DNA from: Roseovarius indicus
Lineage (GTDB): Bacteria > Pseudomonadota > Alphaproteobacteria > Rhodobacterales > Rhodobacteraceae
NCBI RefSeq assembly: GCF_008728195.1
Contig: NZ_CP031598.1
Span: 310,001 to 374,000, forward strand
Direction of reading: 5' to 3'
Length of the DNA stretch: 64,000 nt
Translations under genes and position numbers: made by a program
The notes under the pieces: generated by a model
Told to the model about the DNA's origin: nothing
What the model saw: the letters and a program-made list of their open reading frames with translations, nothing else
The model's database searches: none
In this document: positions 32,848-41,914 of the stretch, piece after piece
Position numbering within the stretch: the stretch's first letter is position 1
Layout: the number at the start of each line of letters is the position of its first letter

Positions 32848-34311
32848 ATGTCGATCCCCGTCGAGACCTTCTTCCTGAACCCAGAGGCGCAAGGCACGCT
32901 GCAGGCGCAGATCCAGCAGATGATCGCGCAGGGCATCCTTTCGGGGCGCTTGCGGAAGGGTGAGAAGCTGCCCTCGTCGCGGAAGCTGGCCGGGCACCTG
33001 GGGGTGAGCCGGATCACGGTGACGCTGGCCTATACGGAGTTGCAGGCCTCGGATTACCTCGAATCGCGGGACCGGTCGGGGTATTTCGTCTCGAACAACG
33101 CGCCGGAGCCGCCGCAATTCGCGGCAAGGCACCCGCGGCAGGACAGCATCGACTGGTCGCGGGCGCTGGGCCGGAAATTCACCGGCGGGGCCACGCCGGT
33201 GAAGCCGCGCGACTGGTGGAGCTTTCGCTATCCGTTCGTCTATGGGCAGACCGATCCGTCGCTGTTCGATCACGCCAACTGGCGCCATTGCGCGCTGAGG
33301 GCGCTGGGGCAGAAGGATTTCCAGGCGCTGACGACCGATTACTACGACAATGACGACCCGCAGCTGATCGAGTTCATCGCGCGGCATACGCTGCCGCGGC
33401 GGGGGATACTCGCGCGGCCCGAGGAGATCCTCGTCACGATGGGGGCGCAGAACGCGCTGTGGCTGACGGCGCAGGTGCTGTTGACGCAACGGCGCACGGC
33501 GGTGGCGGAGGAGCCGTGTTACCACGCGCTCAGGGATATCCTGACGCAGTCGCGCTGTCATCTTGCCCCCGTGGCGGTGGACCGGGACGGGTTGCCGCCC
33601 GAGGCGCTGCCGGAAAGCGCCGACGTGATCTTTACCACGCCGAGCCACCAGTCGCCCACCAATGCGACCATGCCGATGGGCCGGCGCAAGGCGCTGATGG
33701 CAAGGGCGCGGGAGATGGAGGCGCTGATCGTCGAGGATGATTACGAGTTCGAGATGTCCTTCCTGCGGGCGCCGCTGCCGGCGTTGAAGTCGCTCGATAC
33801 CGACGGACGGGTGATCTATGTGGGCAGTTTTTCGAAGTCGATCTTTCCGGGGCTGCGGCTGGGCTATCTTGTCGGGCCCGAGCCGTTCATCCGCGAGGCC
33901 AGGGCGCTTCGGGCGAGCGTCTATCGCCACCCGCCGGGGCATATTCAGCGGACGGCGTCGTACTTCCTGAGCCTCGGGCATTACGACAGCCTGATCCGGC
34001 GGATGGGGCAGGTGTTTGCCCGGCGGCGCAAGGTGATGGAGGAGGCGCTGGCGGGCCACGGCCTTGGCGTGGCCGGGCGGGGCGTGTTCGGCGGCTCGTC
34101 GATCTGGATGCAGGCCCCCGACGGGGTGGACACCGGAGAGCTAGACCGGCGCCTGCGGGAGAAGGGTGTGCTGATCGAGCCCGGGCGGCCGTTCTTCCAT
34201 GCCGCCGAGCCGCCGGGCAGCTATTATCGCCTCGCCTATTCGTCGATTTCGTCGGAACGGATCCCCGAAGGGATCGCCCGGCTGGCGACGGAATTGGCGC
34301 TGATGCGCTGA
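32848..34311 (+). CDS. tauR: MocR-family PLP-dependent regulator, TauR-like
   Basis: A 487-residue regulator: a GntR winged-helix N-terminus (LPSSRKLAGHLGVSRITVTL) joined to an aminotransferase-I domain with the PLP lysine in VGSFSKSIFPGLRLGY. This matches TauR, which activates taurine genes in Rhodobacter when taurine is bound to PLP. The adjacent xsc gene on the same strand supports the assignment. Candidate TauR boxes lie in both flanking gaps. Taurine itself as inducer is inferred from the family. Confidence 0.87.
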   Translation: MSIPVETFFLNPEAQGTLQAQIQQMIAQGILSGRLRKGEKLPSSRKLAGHLGVSRITVTLAYTELQASDYLESRDRSGYFVSNNAPEPPQFAARHPRQDSIDWSRALGRKFTGGATPVKPRDWWSFRYPFVYGQTDPSLFDHANWRHCALRALGQKDFQALTTDYYDNDDPQLIEFIARHTLPRRGILARPEEILVTMGAQNALWLTAQVLLTQRRTAVAEEPCYHALRDILTQSRCHLAPVAVDRDGLPPEALPESADVIFTTPSHQSPTNATMPMGRRKALMARAREMEALIVEDDYEFEMSFLRAPLPALKSLDTDGRVIYVGSFSKSIFPGLRLGYLVGPEPFIREARALRASVYRHPPGHIQRTASYFLSLGHYDSLIRRMGQVFARRRKVMEEALAGHGLGVAGRGVFGGSSIWMQAPDGVDTGELDRRLREKGVLIEPGRPFFHAAEPPGSYYRLAYSSISSERIPEGIARLATELALMR

Positions 34312-34344
34312 CTGGTCCTAACCTGGCTGCGATTCTGGCCCTAC
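34312..34344 (+). promoter_or_regulatory. Candidate TauR direct repeats upstream of xsc
   Basis: CTGGTCCTAA (34312-34321) and CTGGCCCTAC (34335-34344) are direct repeats 23 bp apart, resembling the CTGGACYTAA-type boxes described for Rhodobacter TauR. They start on the base after the tauR stop and precede xsc by about 80 bases. Confidence 0.6.
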
Positions 34345-34424
34345 TGAGTCTTCCGGCCCTGCCGTACCTTCTGGCCAACTGCCGCCCCGGGGAGGGGGCC
34401 GGCTCGCATTCCAGGAGACACGCC

Positions 34425-36200
34425 ATGAAGATGACCACCGAAGAAGCTTTCGTGAAAACCCTGCAGATGCATGGCATCCAGCATGCCTTCGGGATCATCG
34501 GCTCGGCGATGATGCCGATTTCGGATATCTTCCCCAAGGCCGGGATCACCTTCTGGGATTGCGCGCATGAGGGCAGCGCCGGGATGATGGCCGATGGCTA
34601 TACCCGCGCGACCGGCAAGATGAGCATGATGATCGCCCAGAACGGGCCGGGCATCACCAACTTCGTGACCGCCGTGAAAACCGCCTACTGGAACCACACG
34701 CCGCTGCTGCTGGTGACGCCGCAGGCGGCGAACAAGACCATCGGGCAGGGTGGCTTCCAGGAGGTCGAGCAGATGAAGCTGTTCGAGGACATGGTGGCCT
34801 ACCAGGAGGAAGTGCGCGACCCGACGCGGATTGCCGAGGTGCTGAACCGGGTGATCCTGAAGGCGAAGCGGGCGAGCGCGCCGGCACAGATCAACATCCC
34901 GCGGGATTACTGGACGCAGGTCGTCGATATCGCGCTGCCGCAGATCGTGGCGTTCGAGCGGCCGACGGGCGGGGCGGAGTCGCTGGACCGGGCGGCGAAG
35001 CTGCTGGACGAGGCGAAATTCCCGGTGATCCTGAACGGCGCGGGCGTGGTTCTGGCCGGCGGGATCGAGGCCAGCAAGAAGCTGGCCGAGCGGCTGGATG
35101 CGCCGGTTTGCGTGGGCTATCAGCACAACGATGCCTTCCCCGGCTCGCACCCGCTTTTCGCCGGGCCGCTGGGCTATAACGGGTCGAAGGCGGGGATGGA
35201 GCTGATTTCGCAGGCCGACGTGGTGCTGTGCCTCGGCACGCGGCTCAACCCGTTCTCGACCCTGCCGGGCTATGGCATCGATTACTGGCCCAAGGACGCC
35301 AAGATCATCCAGGTCGACCTGAACCCCGACCGGATCGGCCTGACCAAGCCGGTCAGCGTGGGGATCGTGGGCGATGCCAAGGCGGTGGCCGAGGGTATTC
35401 TCGAGCGGCTGTCGGATACCGCGGGCGATGCGGGGCGTGACGAGCGCAAGGCGCTCATTGCCAAGACGAAATCGGCCTGGGCGCAGCAACTGTCCAGCAT
35501 GGATCACGAGGATGACGACCCGGGCACCACGTGGAACGAGCGCGCCCGCAAGGACAAGCCCGACTGGATGAGCCCGCGCATGGCGTGGCGGGCCATTCAG
35601 CAGGCCCTGCCGAAGGATGCGATCATCTCGTCGGATATCGGCAACAACTGTGCCATCGGCAATGCCTACCCGTCCTTCGAGGAAGGCCGGAAATACCTGG
35701 CGCCGGGGCTGTTTGGCCCCTGCGGCTATGGCCTGCCCTCGGTGATGGGCGCGAAGATCGGCTGCCCCGACGTGCCGGTGGTTGGGTTTGCAGGTGACGG
35801 CGCGTTCGGCATTGCCGTCAATGAACTCACCGCGATCGGCCGCGAGGAGTGGCCGGCGATGACGCAGATCGTGTTCCGCAACTACCAGTGGGGCGCGGAG
35901 AAGCGGAACTCGACCCTGTGGTTCGACGACAACTTCGTCGGCACCGAGCTGGACGAGGGCGTGAGCTATGCCGGGATCGCCAATGCCTGCGGGCTGAAGG
36001 GCGTCGTGGCGCGCACGATGGACGAGCTGACCGATGCGCTGAACCAGGCGATCAAGGACCAGATGGAACACGGCAAGACCACCCTGATCGAGGCGATGAT
36101 CAACCAGGAGCTGGGCGAGCCCTTCCGCCGCGACGCGATGAAGAAACCGGTGGAAGTCGCCGGGATCGACGCGGCCGACATGCGCGAGCAGGTGGTCTGA
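34425..36200 (+). CDS. xsc: Sulfoacetaldehyde acetyltransferase
   Basis: A 591-residue thiamine-diphosphate enzyme that converts sulfoacetaldehyde and phosphate to acetyl phosphate and sulfite. The N-terminal pyrimidine-binding domain shows FGIIGSAMMPISD, DCAHEGSAGMMADG and MIAQNGPGITN, and the C-terminal pyrophosphate domain FAGDGAFGIAVNE with downstream FRNYQWGAEKRN. These are diagnostic of Xsc within the ThDP family. It lies between tauR and ackA, only 4 bases before ackA. Confidence 0.96.
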   Translation: MKMTTEEAFVKTLQMHGIQHAFGIIGSAMMPISDIFPKAGITFWDCAHEGSAGMMADGYTRATGKMSMMIAQNGPGITNFVTAVKTAYWNHTPLLLVTPQAANKTIGQGGFQEVEQMKLFEDMVAYQEEVRDPTRIAEVLNRVILKAKRASAPAQINIPRDYWTQVVDIALPQIVAFERPTGGAESLDRAAKLLDEAKFPVILNGAGVVLAGGIEASKKLAERLDAPVCVGYQHNDAFPGSHPLFAGPLGYNGSKAGMELISQADVVLCLGTRLNPFSTLPGYGIDYWPKDAKIIQVDLNPDRIGLTKPVSVGIVGDAKAVAEGILERLSDTAGDAGRDERKALIAKTKSAWAQQLSSMDHEDDDPGTTWNERARKDKPDWMSPRMAWRAIQQALPKDAIISSDIGNNCAIGNAYPSFEEGRKYLAPGLFGPCGYGLPSVMGAKIGCPDVPVVGFAGDGAFGIAVNELTAIGREEWPAMTQIVFRNYQWGAEKRNSTLWFDDNFVGTELDEGVSYAGIANACGLKGVVARTMDELTDALNQAIKDQMEHGKTTLIEAMINQELGEPFRRDAMKKPVEVAGIDAADMREQVV

Positions 36201-36204
36201 TCCG

Positions 36205-37365
36205 ATGACGGGAACCGGCGGCGAGGACGCGATACTGGTTCTCAATGCCGGGTCCTCTTCCATCAAATGCGCTGTGTTCGGCGGTGACCTGACCGAGCGG
36301 CTGGGCGGCATGGCCGACGGAATCGGCGGCGAAGGGTCGCTGAAGGTCGGGGACACCCGGCACAAGGCAAGGTTCGCCAATCATGAAGAGGCGCTGGCGG
36401 CCCTGCTGGAGGGGCTGGCGGCGCAAGGCCTGTCGGTGGAGAGCTTCCGGGCGGCCGGGCATCGCGTGGTGCATGGCGGCACCGAGCTGACCCGGCCGGC
36501 ATTGGTGACAGACGACGTGCTGGCGGGCATCCGGCGCTGCGTGCCGCTGGCGCCGCTGCACAACCCCCACAACCTTGCCGCCATCGAAACGCTGGCGCGG
36601 CTGGCGCCCGACCTGCCGCAATGCGCAAGCTTCGATACCGGCTTTCATGCTTCCAATCCGGAAGTGGCGCGGCGCTATGCCCTGCCCGCGGATATCGAGG
36701 CGCGGGGGATACGGCGCTACGGGTTTCACGGCCTGTCTTATGCGTCGCTGGTGCGGTCGCTGCCCGAGGTGTCCGGCGAGGTGCTGCCGAAACGGCTTCT
36801 GGCGCTGCACCTCGGCAACGGCGCGTCGATCTGTGCCATCCGCGACGGGCAGTCAGTGGCGACAACGATGGGCTATTCGCCGCTGGAAGGCCTGACCATG
36901 GGCACGCGTACCGGCAGCATCGACGGCAACGCCGTTCTGCGGCTCGCGGGCGAGGACGGGATCGACGCGACGCACCGGAGGCTCAACAAGGAGAGCGGGC
37001 TCTGGGGCCTGTCGGGTGGCATTTCCGACATGCGCGCGCTGCTCGAGGATGGCGGCGACCGCGCGCGCTTTGCGGTCGAGCATTTCTGTTACTGGGCGGT
37101 GCGCCACTCCGGCTCGATGATCGCGGCGATGGAGGGGCTGGATGCCGTGGCCTTCACCGGCGGCATCGGCGAGAACGCCGCGCCCGTACGGCAGCGTATT
37201 GCCGAGGGGCTGGGCTGGCTGGGGCTGAAGCTCGACCCCGAGGCCAATGACAAAGGGCATACAAAGCTGCATTCCGAGGGGTCGAATGTGGCGTGCTGGA
37301 TCATCGAGGCGCAGGAAGAACGCCGGATCGCGGCGGATGCGCTGGACTTGCTGGGGGACGGGTGA
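36205..37365 (+). CDS. ackA: Acetate kinase
   Basis: A 386-residue ASKHA-fold kinase that turns acetyl phosphate plus ADP into acetate plus ATP. Motifs seen: VLNAGSSSIKCAVF, GHRVVHGG, FDTGFH, RYGFHGLSY, LHLGNGASICAI and FTGGIGENA. It starts 4 bases after xsc, so it should capture the energy of the acetyl phosphate that Xsc makes. Many taurine loci carry pta in this place, so here the acetyl group would leave as acetate unless other enzymes intervene. Confidence 0.95.
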   Translation: MTGTGGEDAILVLNAGSSSIKCAVFGGDLTERLGGMADGIGGEGSLKVGDTRHKARFANHEEALAALLEGLAAQGLSVESFRAAGHRVVHGGTELTRPALVTDDVLAGIRRCVPLAPLHNPHNLAAIETLARLAPDLPQCASFDTGFHASNPEVARRYALPADIEARGIRRYGFHGLSYASLVRSLPEVSGEVLPKRLLALHLGNGASICAIRDGQSVATTMGYSPLEGLTMGTRTGSIDGNAVLRLAGEDGIDATHRRLNKESGLWGLSGGISDMRALLEDGGDRARFAVEHFCYWAVRHSGSMIAAMEGLDAVAFTGGIGENAAPVRQRIAEGLGWLGLKLDPEANDKGHTKLHSEGSNVACWIIEAQEERRIAADALDLLGDG

Positions 37366-37502
37366 TTGGATTGTCGGGAAAAACGTCTGCAAGACCCGGT
37401 GATTCCTGGGAGAGTGTTCCAATCCCGGATGTCACTCAGAAAATGGTCGCGGACCCTATCAATCTGGCCTAATGTACCGCCGGACGGAGGGACAATTTCC
37501 AA

Positions 37503-40331
37503 ATGAGTTTTGATCAACCGCGAATCAATACCTCGCCCAAGGTGTCGGACGAGGTGCGCAAGACCACGTGCTACATGTGCGCCTGCCGCTGCGGGATCAA
37601 CGTGCACATGAAGGACGGCAAGGTCGCCTATATCGAGGGCAACCGCGACCATCCGGTGAACAAGGGCGTGCTTTGCGCCAAGGGCAGCGCGGGGATCATG
37701 CAGGTCAACGCGCCATCACGGCTGCGGGCCCCGTTGAAGCGTGTCGGCCCGCGCGGCTCGGGCGAGTTCGAGGAGATCAGCTGGGACGAGGCGCTGGATA
37801 TCGCCGCCGGGTGGCTGGGCCCGCTGCGCAAGAACGACCCGTCGAAGCTGGCCTTCTTCACCGGGCGGGATCAGAGCCAGTCCTTCACCAGCTTCTGGGC
37901 GCAGAATTTCGGCACGCCCAACTATGCCGCGCATGGCGGGTTCTGCTCGGTCAACATGGCGGCTGCGGGCATCTACACGATGGGTGGCGCGTTCTGGGAG
38001 TTCGGCCAGCCCGATTGGGACCATACCAAGCTCTTCATGATCTTCGGCGTGGCCGAGGACCATGACAGCAACCCCATCAAGATGGGCATCGGCAAGATCA
38101 AGGCGCGGGGCGCCAAGGTGATCGGGGTGAACCCGATCCGGTCAGGCTACAATGCCGTGGCCGATGACTGGGTCGGGATCACGCCGGGGACGGATGGCCT
38201 CTTTATCCTGTCGCTGGTGCATTGCCTGTTGAAGGCCGGCAAGATCGACCTCGATTACCTCGCCCGTTACACCAATGCCGGGTACATCGTGAACCGGGAT
38301 TCCAAGTCGGCCCAGTACGGGCTTTTCCTGCGCGACGCCGACGGCAAGCCGCAGGTGATCGACCGGAAGACCGGCAAGCTGACGGCGTTCGACAAGAAGG
38401 GCGTGCGGCCAGACCTGTCGGCCACGTATCGGGATGGCGGGATCACCCACAAACCGGTGATGCACCTGATGGCCTCGCGCTACATGGGCAAGGAATACGC
38501 GCCCGAGGCGGTGGCCGAGCGTTGTGGCGTCAAGCCCGCCAAGATCCGCGCGATCGCCAACGAGCTGGCGCGGGTGGCCTTCGAGGAAGAGATCGTGCTC
38601 GAGCGGGAATGGACGGATTTCCGCGGCGAAAAGCATTCGGTCATGAAGGGCCGCCCGGTGAGCTTCCACGCCATGCGCGGCATCTCGGCCCATTCCAACG
38701 GGTTCCAGACCTGCCGGGCGCTGCACATGCTGCAGATCCTGCTGGGCTCGGTCGAGGTGCCCGGCGGCTTCCGGTTCAAGCCGCCCTATCCCAAGCCCGT
38801 CACCGCCCACCCGACACCACACTGCAAGTTCACCCCCGATGCCCCGCTCGACGGCCCGCACCTTGGCTTCGTGCGCGGCCCGCAGGACCTTGCGCTGAGG
38901 GAAGACGGCACGCCCGCCCGGATCGACAAGGCGTTCACATGGGAAAACCCGATGAGCGCGCATGGCCTGATGCACATGGTCATCAGCAACGCCCATGCCG
39001 GTGACCCCTACAAGATCGACACGCTGTTCATGTACATGGCCAACATGTCGTGGAATTCCAGCATGAACACGCGCGGCGTGATCGACATGCTGACGGACAC
39101 CGACGAGAACGGCGAGTATGTCATTCCGCGGATCATCTATTCGGATGCCTACAGTTCCGAGATGGTCGCCTATGCCGACCTGATCCTGCCCGATACGACA
39201 TATCTAGAGCGCTACGACTGTATCAGCCTGCTCGACCGCCCGATCTGCGAGGCGGATGCCGCGGCCGACGCGATCCGCTGGCCGGTGGTCGAACCCGACC
39301 GCGACGTGCGCGGCTTCCAGACGGTGCTGGTGCAGCTGGCGAACAAGCTGAAGCTGCCGGGATTCACCGATGAGGCGGGCGCCGCGAAATACACCGACTA
39401 CGCCGATTACATCACCAACCACGAGCGCAAGCCGGGCATCGGCCCGCTCGCCGGGTGGCGCAGCGGCAAGACCGGCCTGACCCACGGGCGCGGTGCGCCG
39501 AACCCCTCGCAGTTGAAAAGCTACATCGCCAATGGCGGGTTCTTCATCAAGCACATCCCCGACGAGGCGGCCTATATGAAGCCGTGGAACATGGCCTACC
39601 AGGACTGGGCCGTCGACATGGGCATCTATGACAGCCCGCAGCCGTATGTCTTCGATTTGTATGTCGAGACGATGCGCCAGTTCCAGCTGGCCGCCGAAGG
39701 CCATGGCGAACGCCAGCCGCCCGCGCATCTGCGCGAGCGGATCAAGCAGACGCTCGACCCGCTGCCGGTGTGGTACCCGCCCTTCGAGGATGGCAGCGTG
39801 GATGTGGAGGAATACCCGGTTCACGCCCTGACCCAGCGGCCGATGGCGATGTATCACAGCTGGGGCACGCAGAACGCGTGGCTGCGGCAGATCCACGGGC
39901 AGAACCCGCTCTACGTTCCGACGAAGATCTGGGAGAAGGAGGGCTTTGCCGAGGGGGACTGGGCGCGCGTGAGCTCGGCGCATGGAGAGATCGTGGTGCC
40001 GGTGGCCCACATGGCGGCACTGAACGAGAACACGGTCTGGACATGGAACGCCATCGGCAAGCGCAAGGGCGCCTGGGCGCTGGACGAAAAGGCTCCGGAG
40101 GCGACAAGGGGGTTCCTGCTGAACCACCTCATTCACGAGCTGCTGCCGCCCAAGGGCGACGGGCTGCGCTGGTCGAATTCCGATCCGATCACCGGGCAGG
40201 CCGCTTGGTTCGACCTGCGCGTGAAGATCGAGAAGACCACTGCACCCGACGAGGCAAAGCCCACGTTCAGCGCGATCAAGTCGCCGGTGGGCAAGGGGCC
40301 GGATGAACTCCGCTGGAAGGTGGGCGAATGA
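37503..40331 (+). CDS. soeA: Molybdopterin oxidoreductase, probable sulfite-oxidising SoeA
   Basis: A 942-residue catalytic subunit of the DMSO-reductase family. An N-terminal [4Fe-4S] motif has Cys23, Cys26, Cys30 and Cys58 (C-x2-C-x3-C-x27-C), followed by molybdopterin-binding domains and a C-terminal dinucleotide-binding domain near PMAMYHSWGTQN. There is no TAT signal, so it is expected to face the cytoplasm, as SoeA does. Together with B and C subunits downstream and xsc upstream, sulfite:quinone oxidoreduction is the best assignment. Other sulfur or formate enzymes of the family are less likely from context. Confidence 0.8.
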   Translation: MSFDQPRINTSPKVSDEVRKTTCYMCACRCGINVHMKDGKVAYIEGNRDHPVNKGVLCAKGSAGIMQVNAPSRLRAPLKRVGPRGSGEFEEISWDEALDIAAGWLGPLRKNDPSKLAFFTGRDQSQSFTSFWAQNFGTPNYAAHGGFCSVNMAAAGIYTMGGAFWEFGQPDWDHTKLFMIFGVAEDHDSNPIKMGIGKIKARGAKVIGVNPIRSGYNAVADDWVGITPGTDGLFILSLVHCLLKAGKIDLDYLARYTNAGYIVNRDSKSAQYGLFLRDADGKPQVIDRKTGKLTAFDKKGVRPDLSATYRDGGITHKPVMHLMASRYMGKEYAPEAVAERCGVKPAKIRAIANELARVAFEEEIVLEREWTDFRGEKHSVMKGRPVSFHAMRGISAHSNGFQTCRALHMLQILLGSVEVPGGFRFKPPYPKPVTAHPTPHCKFTPDAPLDGPHLGFVRGPQDLALREDGTPARIDKAFTWENPMSAHGLMHMVISNAHAGDPYKIDTLFMYMANMSWNSSMNTRGVIDMLTDTDENGEYVIPRIIYSDAYSSEMVAYADLILPDTTYLERYDCISLLDRPICEADAAADAIRWPVVEPDRDVRGFQTVLVQLANKLKLPGFTDEAGAAKYTDYADYITNHERKPGIGPLAGWRSGKTGLTHGRGAPNPSQLKSYIANGGFFIKHIPDEAAYMKPWNMAYQDWAVDMGIYDSPQPYVFDLYVETMRQFQLAAEGHGERQPPAHLRERIKQTLDPLPVWYPPFEDGSVDVEEYPVHALTQRPMAMYHSWGTQNAWLRQIHGQNPLYVPTKIWEKEGFAEGDWARVSSAHGEIVVPVAHMAALNENTVWTWNAIGKRKGAWALDEKAPEATRGFLLNHLIHELLPPKGDGLRWSNSDPITGQAAWFDLRVKIEKTTAPDEAKPTFSAIKSPVGKGPDELRWKVGE

Positions 40332-41170
40332 GCATGCCGGAGATCACCGGCCGCGACGGCGTGCGGCTGGCCACGTATGCGGAGGGCCCTGAGGGCGCGC
40401 CGGCCGTGCTCTTCATCCACGGCTGGGCGCAGCAATCTGTGTGCTGGCGGCCGGTGATGGACCGGCTGAAGGGCCGGTTCCGCGTGGTGGCGATGGATTT
40501 GCGCGGGCATGGCGCGTCGGACAAGCCGGAGGGCGAGGGGCCCTACACCGATACGGCGCTCTGGGCCGATGACGTGACCGCGGTGATCGAAGGCTACGGG
40601 CTCGAGAAGCCGGTGCTTGTGGGCTGGTCTTATGGCAGCCGGGTGATCGCGTCGTACCTGTCGGTGCATGGCGATGCAGGGCTGTCAGGCATGGTGCTCG
40701 CCGGTGGCATCCTGACCATTGGCGCGGCCCGCGAAGACTGGATGGTCGGACCGTCGAGCCCCGGCGTGCAGCGCGACCTTTACACCGACGACCTGCCGAG
40801 GCGGCTGGCGGCCACCGCGAAATTCGTCAAGGAATGCACCGCGCAGCCCCTCGATACGCAAGCGTATGGTGAGCTGGTCGGCGCTAACATGCTCTGCCCG
40901 CCGCATGTGCGCCGGGCGCTCTTTGCCCCCACGTGGGATTTCCGGCCCGTCTACGCGGCGATGACCTGCCCCGGGCTGGTGATTCACGGTGTGCAGGACG
41001 AGGTCGTTTCCGCCGCGACCGGTGAGGCGGCGGCGGCGTTGATGAAAGACGCCCGCTACCTGCCCTATGACGGGGCGGGCCATGCGCCCTTCCTCGAAAA
41101 CCCCGACCGGTTCGCCGACGATCTCGCGGCATTCGTTGAAACTTGTACCACAGCGGAGGAGGGTCAATGA
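40328..41170 (+). CDS. Alpha/beta hydrolase inside the soe operon
   Basis: A 280-residue alpha/beta-hydrolase with the oxyanion region VLFIHGWAQQ, nucleophile elbow LVGWSYGSR (Ser), acidic residue in HGVQDEVVS and catalytic His in GAGHAPFLENP. It overlaps soeA by 4 bases (ATGA) and soeB by 4 bases (ATGA), so it is translated with the complex. Known Soe complexes consist of A, B and C only, so its role is unclear: maturation, or an ester/thioester substrate linked to sulfonate use, are possibilities. Confidence 0.88.
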   Translation: MSMPEITGRDGVRLATYAEGPEGAPAVLFIHGWAQQSVCWRPVMDRLKGRFRVVAMDLRGHGASDKPEGEGPYTDTALWADDVTAVIEGYGLEKPVLVGWSYGSRVIASYLSVHGDAGLSGMVLAGGILTIGAAREDWMVGPSSPGVQRDLYTDDLPRRLAATAKFVKECTAQPLDTQAYGELVGANMLCPPHVRRALFAPTWDFRPVYAAMTCPGLVIHGVQDEVVSAATGEAAAALMKDARYLPYDGAGHAPFLENPDRFADDLAAFVETCTTAEEGQ

Positions 41171-41913
41171 CCACGCTTCCCGAAAAGACCGACCGCAAGC
41201 TCGGGCTGGTGATCGACCTCGACACCTGTGTCGGCTGTCACGCCTGCGTGGTCAGCTGCAAGGGCTGGAACACCGAGAATTACGGCGCGCCCCTGTCCGA
41301 TCAGGATCCCTATGGCGCCGACCCGAGCGGCACGTTCCTCAACCGGGTGCATTCCTACGAGGTACAGCCCGAGGAAGGCGCGGCGCAGCTCATCCACTTC
41401 CCGAAAAGCTGTCTGCATTGCGAGGATGCGCCTTGCGTCACCGTCTGCCCCACCGGCGCCAGCTACAAGCGGGTCGAGGACGGGATCGTTCTGGTGAACG
41501 AAAGCGCCTGCATCGGCTGCGGCCTCTGCGCCTGGGCCTGCCCCTATGGCGCGCGCGAGATGGATGCGGCCGAAGGGGTGATGAAGAAATGCACGCTCTG
41601 CGTCGACCGGATCTACAATGTGAACCTGCCCGAGGAAGACCGGGTTCCCGCCTGCGTGCGCACCTGCCCGGCGGGCGCGCGGCATTTCGGCGACCTTGGC
41701 GATCCGGAGAGCGATGTCTCGAAACTGGTCGAGGAACGGGGCGGCATGGACCTGATGCCGGAGCAGGGCACGAAGCCCGTCAACAAGTACCTGCCGCCGC
41801 GGCCCAAGGACGAGCTCGACCAGGTCGACGTGCTGGCGCCCTATCTTCAGCCGGTCGCGGAGGAGCCCAAGGGCTTCCTCGGCTGGCTTGACAAGACTTT
41901 GGAGAAGCTCTGA
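41167..41913 (+). CDS. soeB: Iron-sulfur electron-transfer subunit, SoeB-like
   Basis: A 248-residue DmsB/NrfC-type protein with four ferredoxin-like cysteine groups: DTCVGCHACVVSCKGW, CLHCEDAPCVTVCPTGA, CIGCGLCAWACPYG and KKCTLCVDR with CVRTCPAGA. It should relay electrons from the molybdenum subunit to the membrane subunit. The start overlaps the hydrolase stop (ATGA). soeC begins 1 base after its stop. Confidence 0.9.
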   Translation: MTTLPEKTDRKLGLVIDLDTCVGCHACVVSCKGWNTENYGAPLSDQDPYGADPSGTFLNRVHSYEVQPEEGAAQLIHFPKSCLHCEDAPCVTVCPTGASYKRVEDGIVLVNESACIGCGLCAWACPYGAREMDAAEGVMKKCTLCVDRIYNVNLPEEDRVPACVRTCPAGARHFGDLGDPESDVSKLVEERGGMDLMPEQGTKPVNKYLPPRPKDELDQVDVLAPYLQPVAEEPKGFLGWLDKTLEKL

Positions 41914-41914
41914 C

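Noticed and set aside
36205..37365. Phosphate acetyltransferase (pta), often found beside xsc
   Set aside because: All acetate kinase motifs are present and none of the phosphotransacetylase ones.
37503..40331. Formate dehydrogenase or nitrate reductase catalytic subunit
   Set aside because: The domain layout is shared across the family, but xsc upstream and DmsB/DmsC-like partners downstream fit sulfite oxidation better, and no formate or nitrate genes are near.
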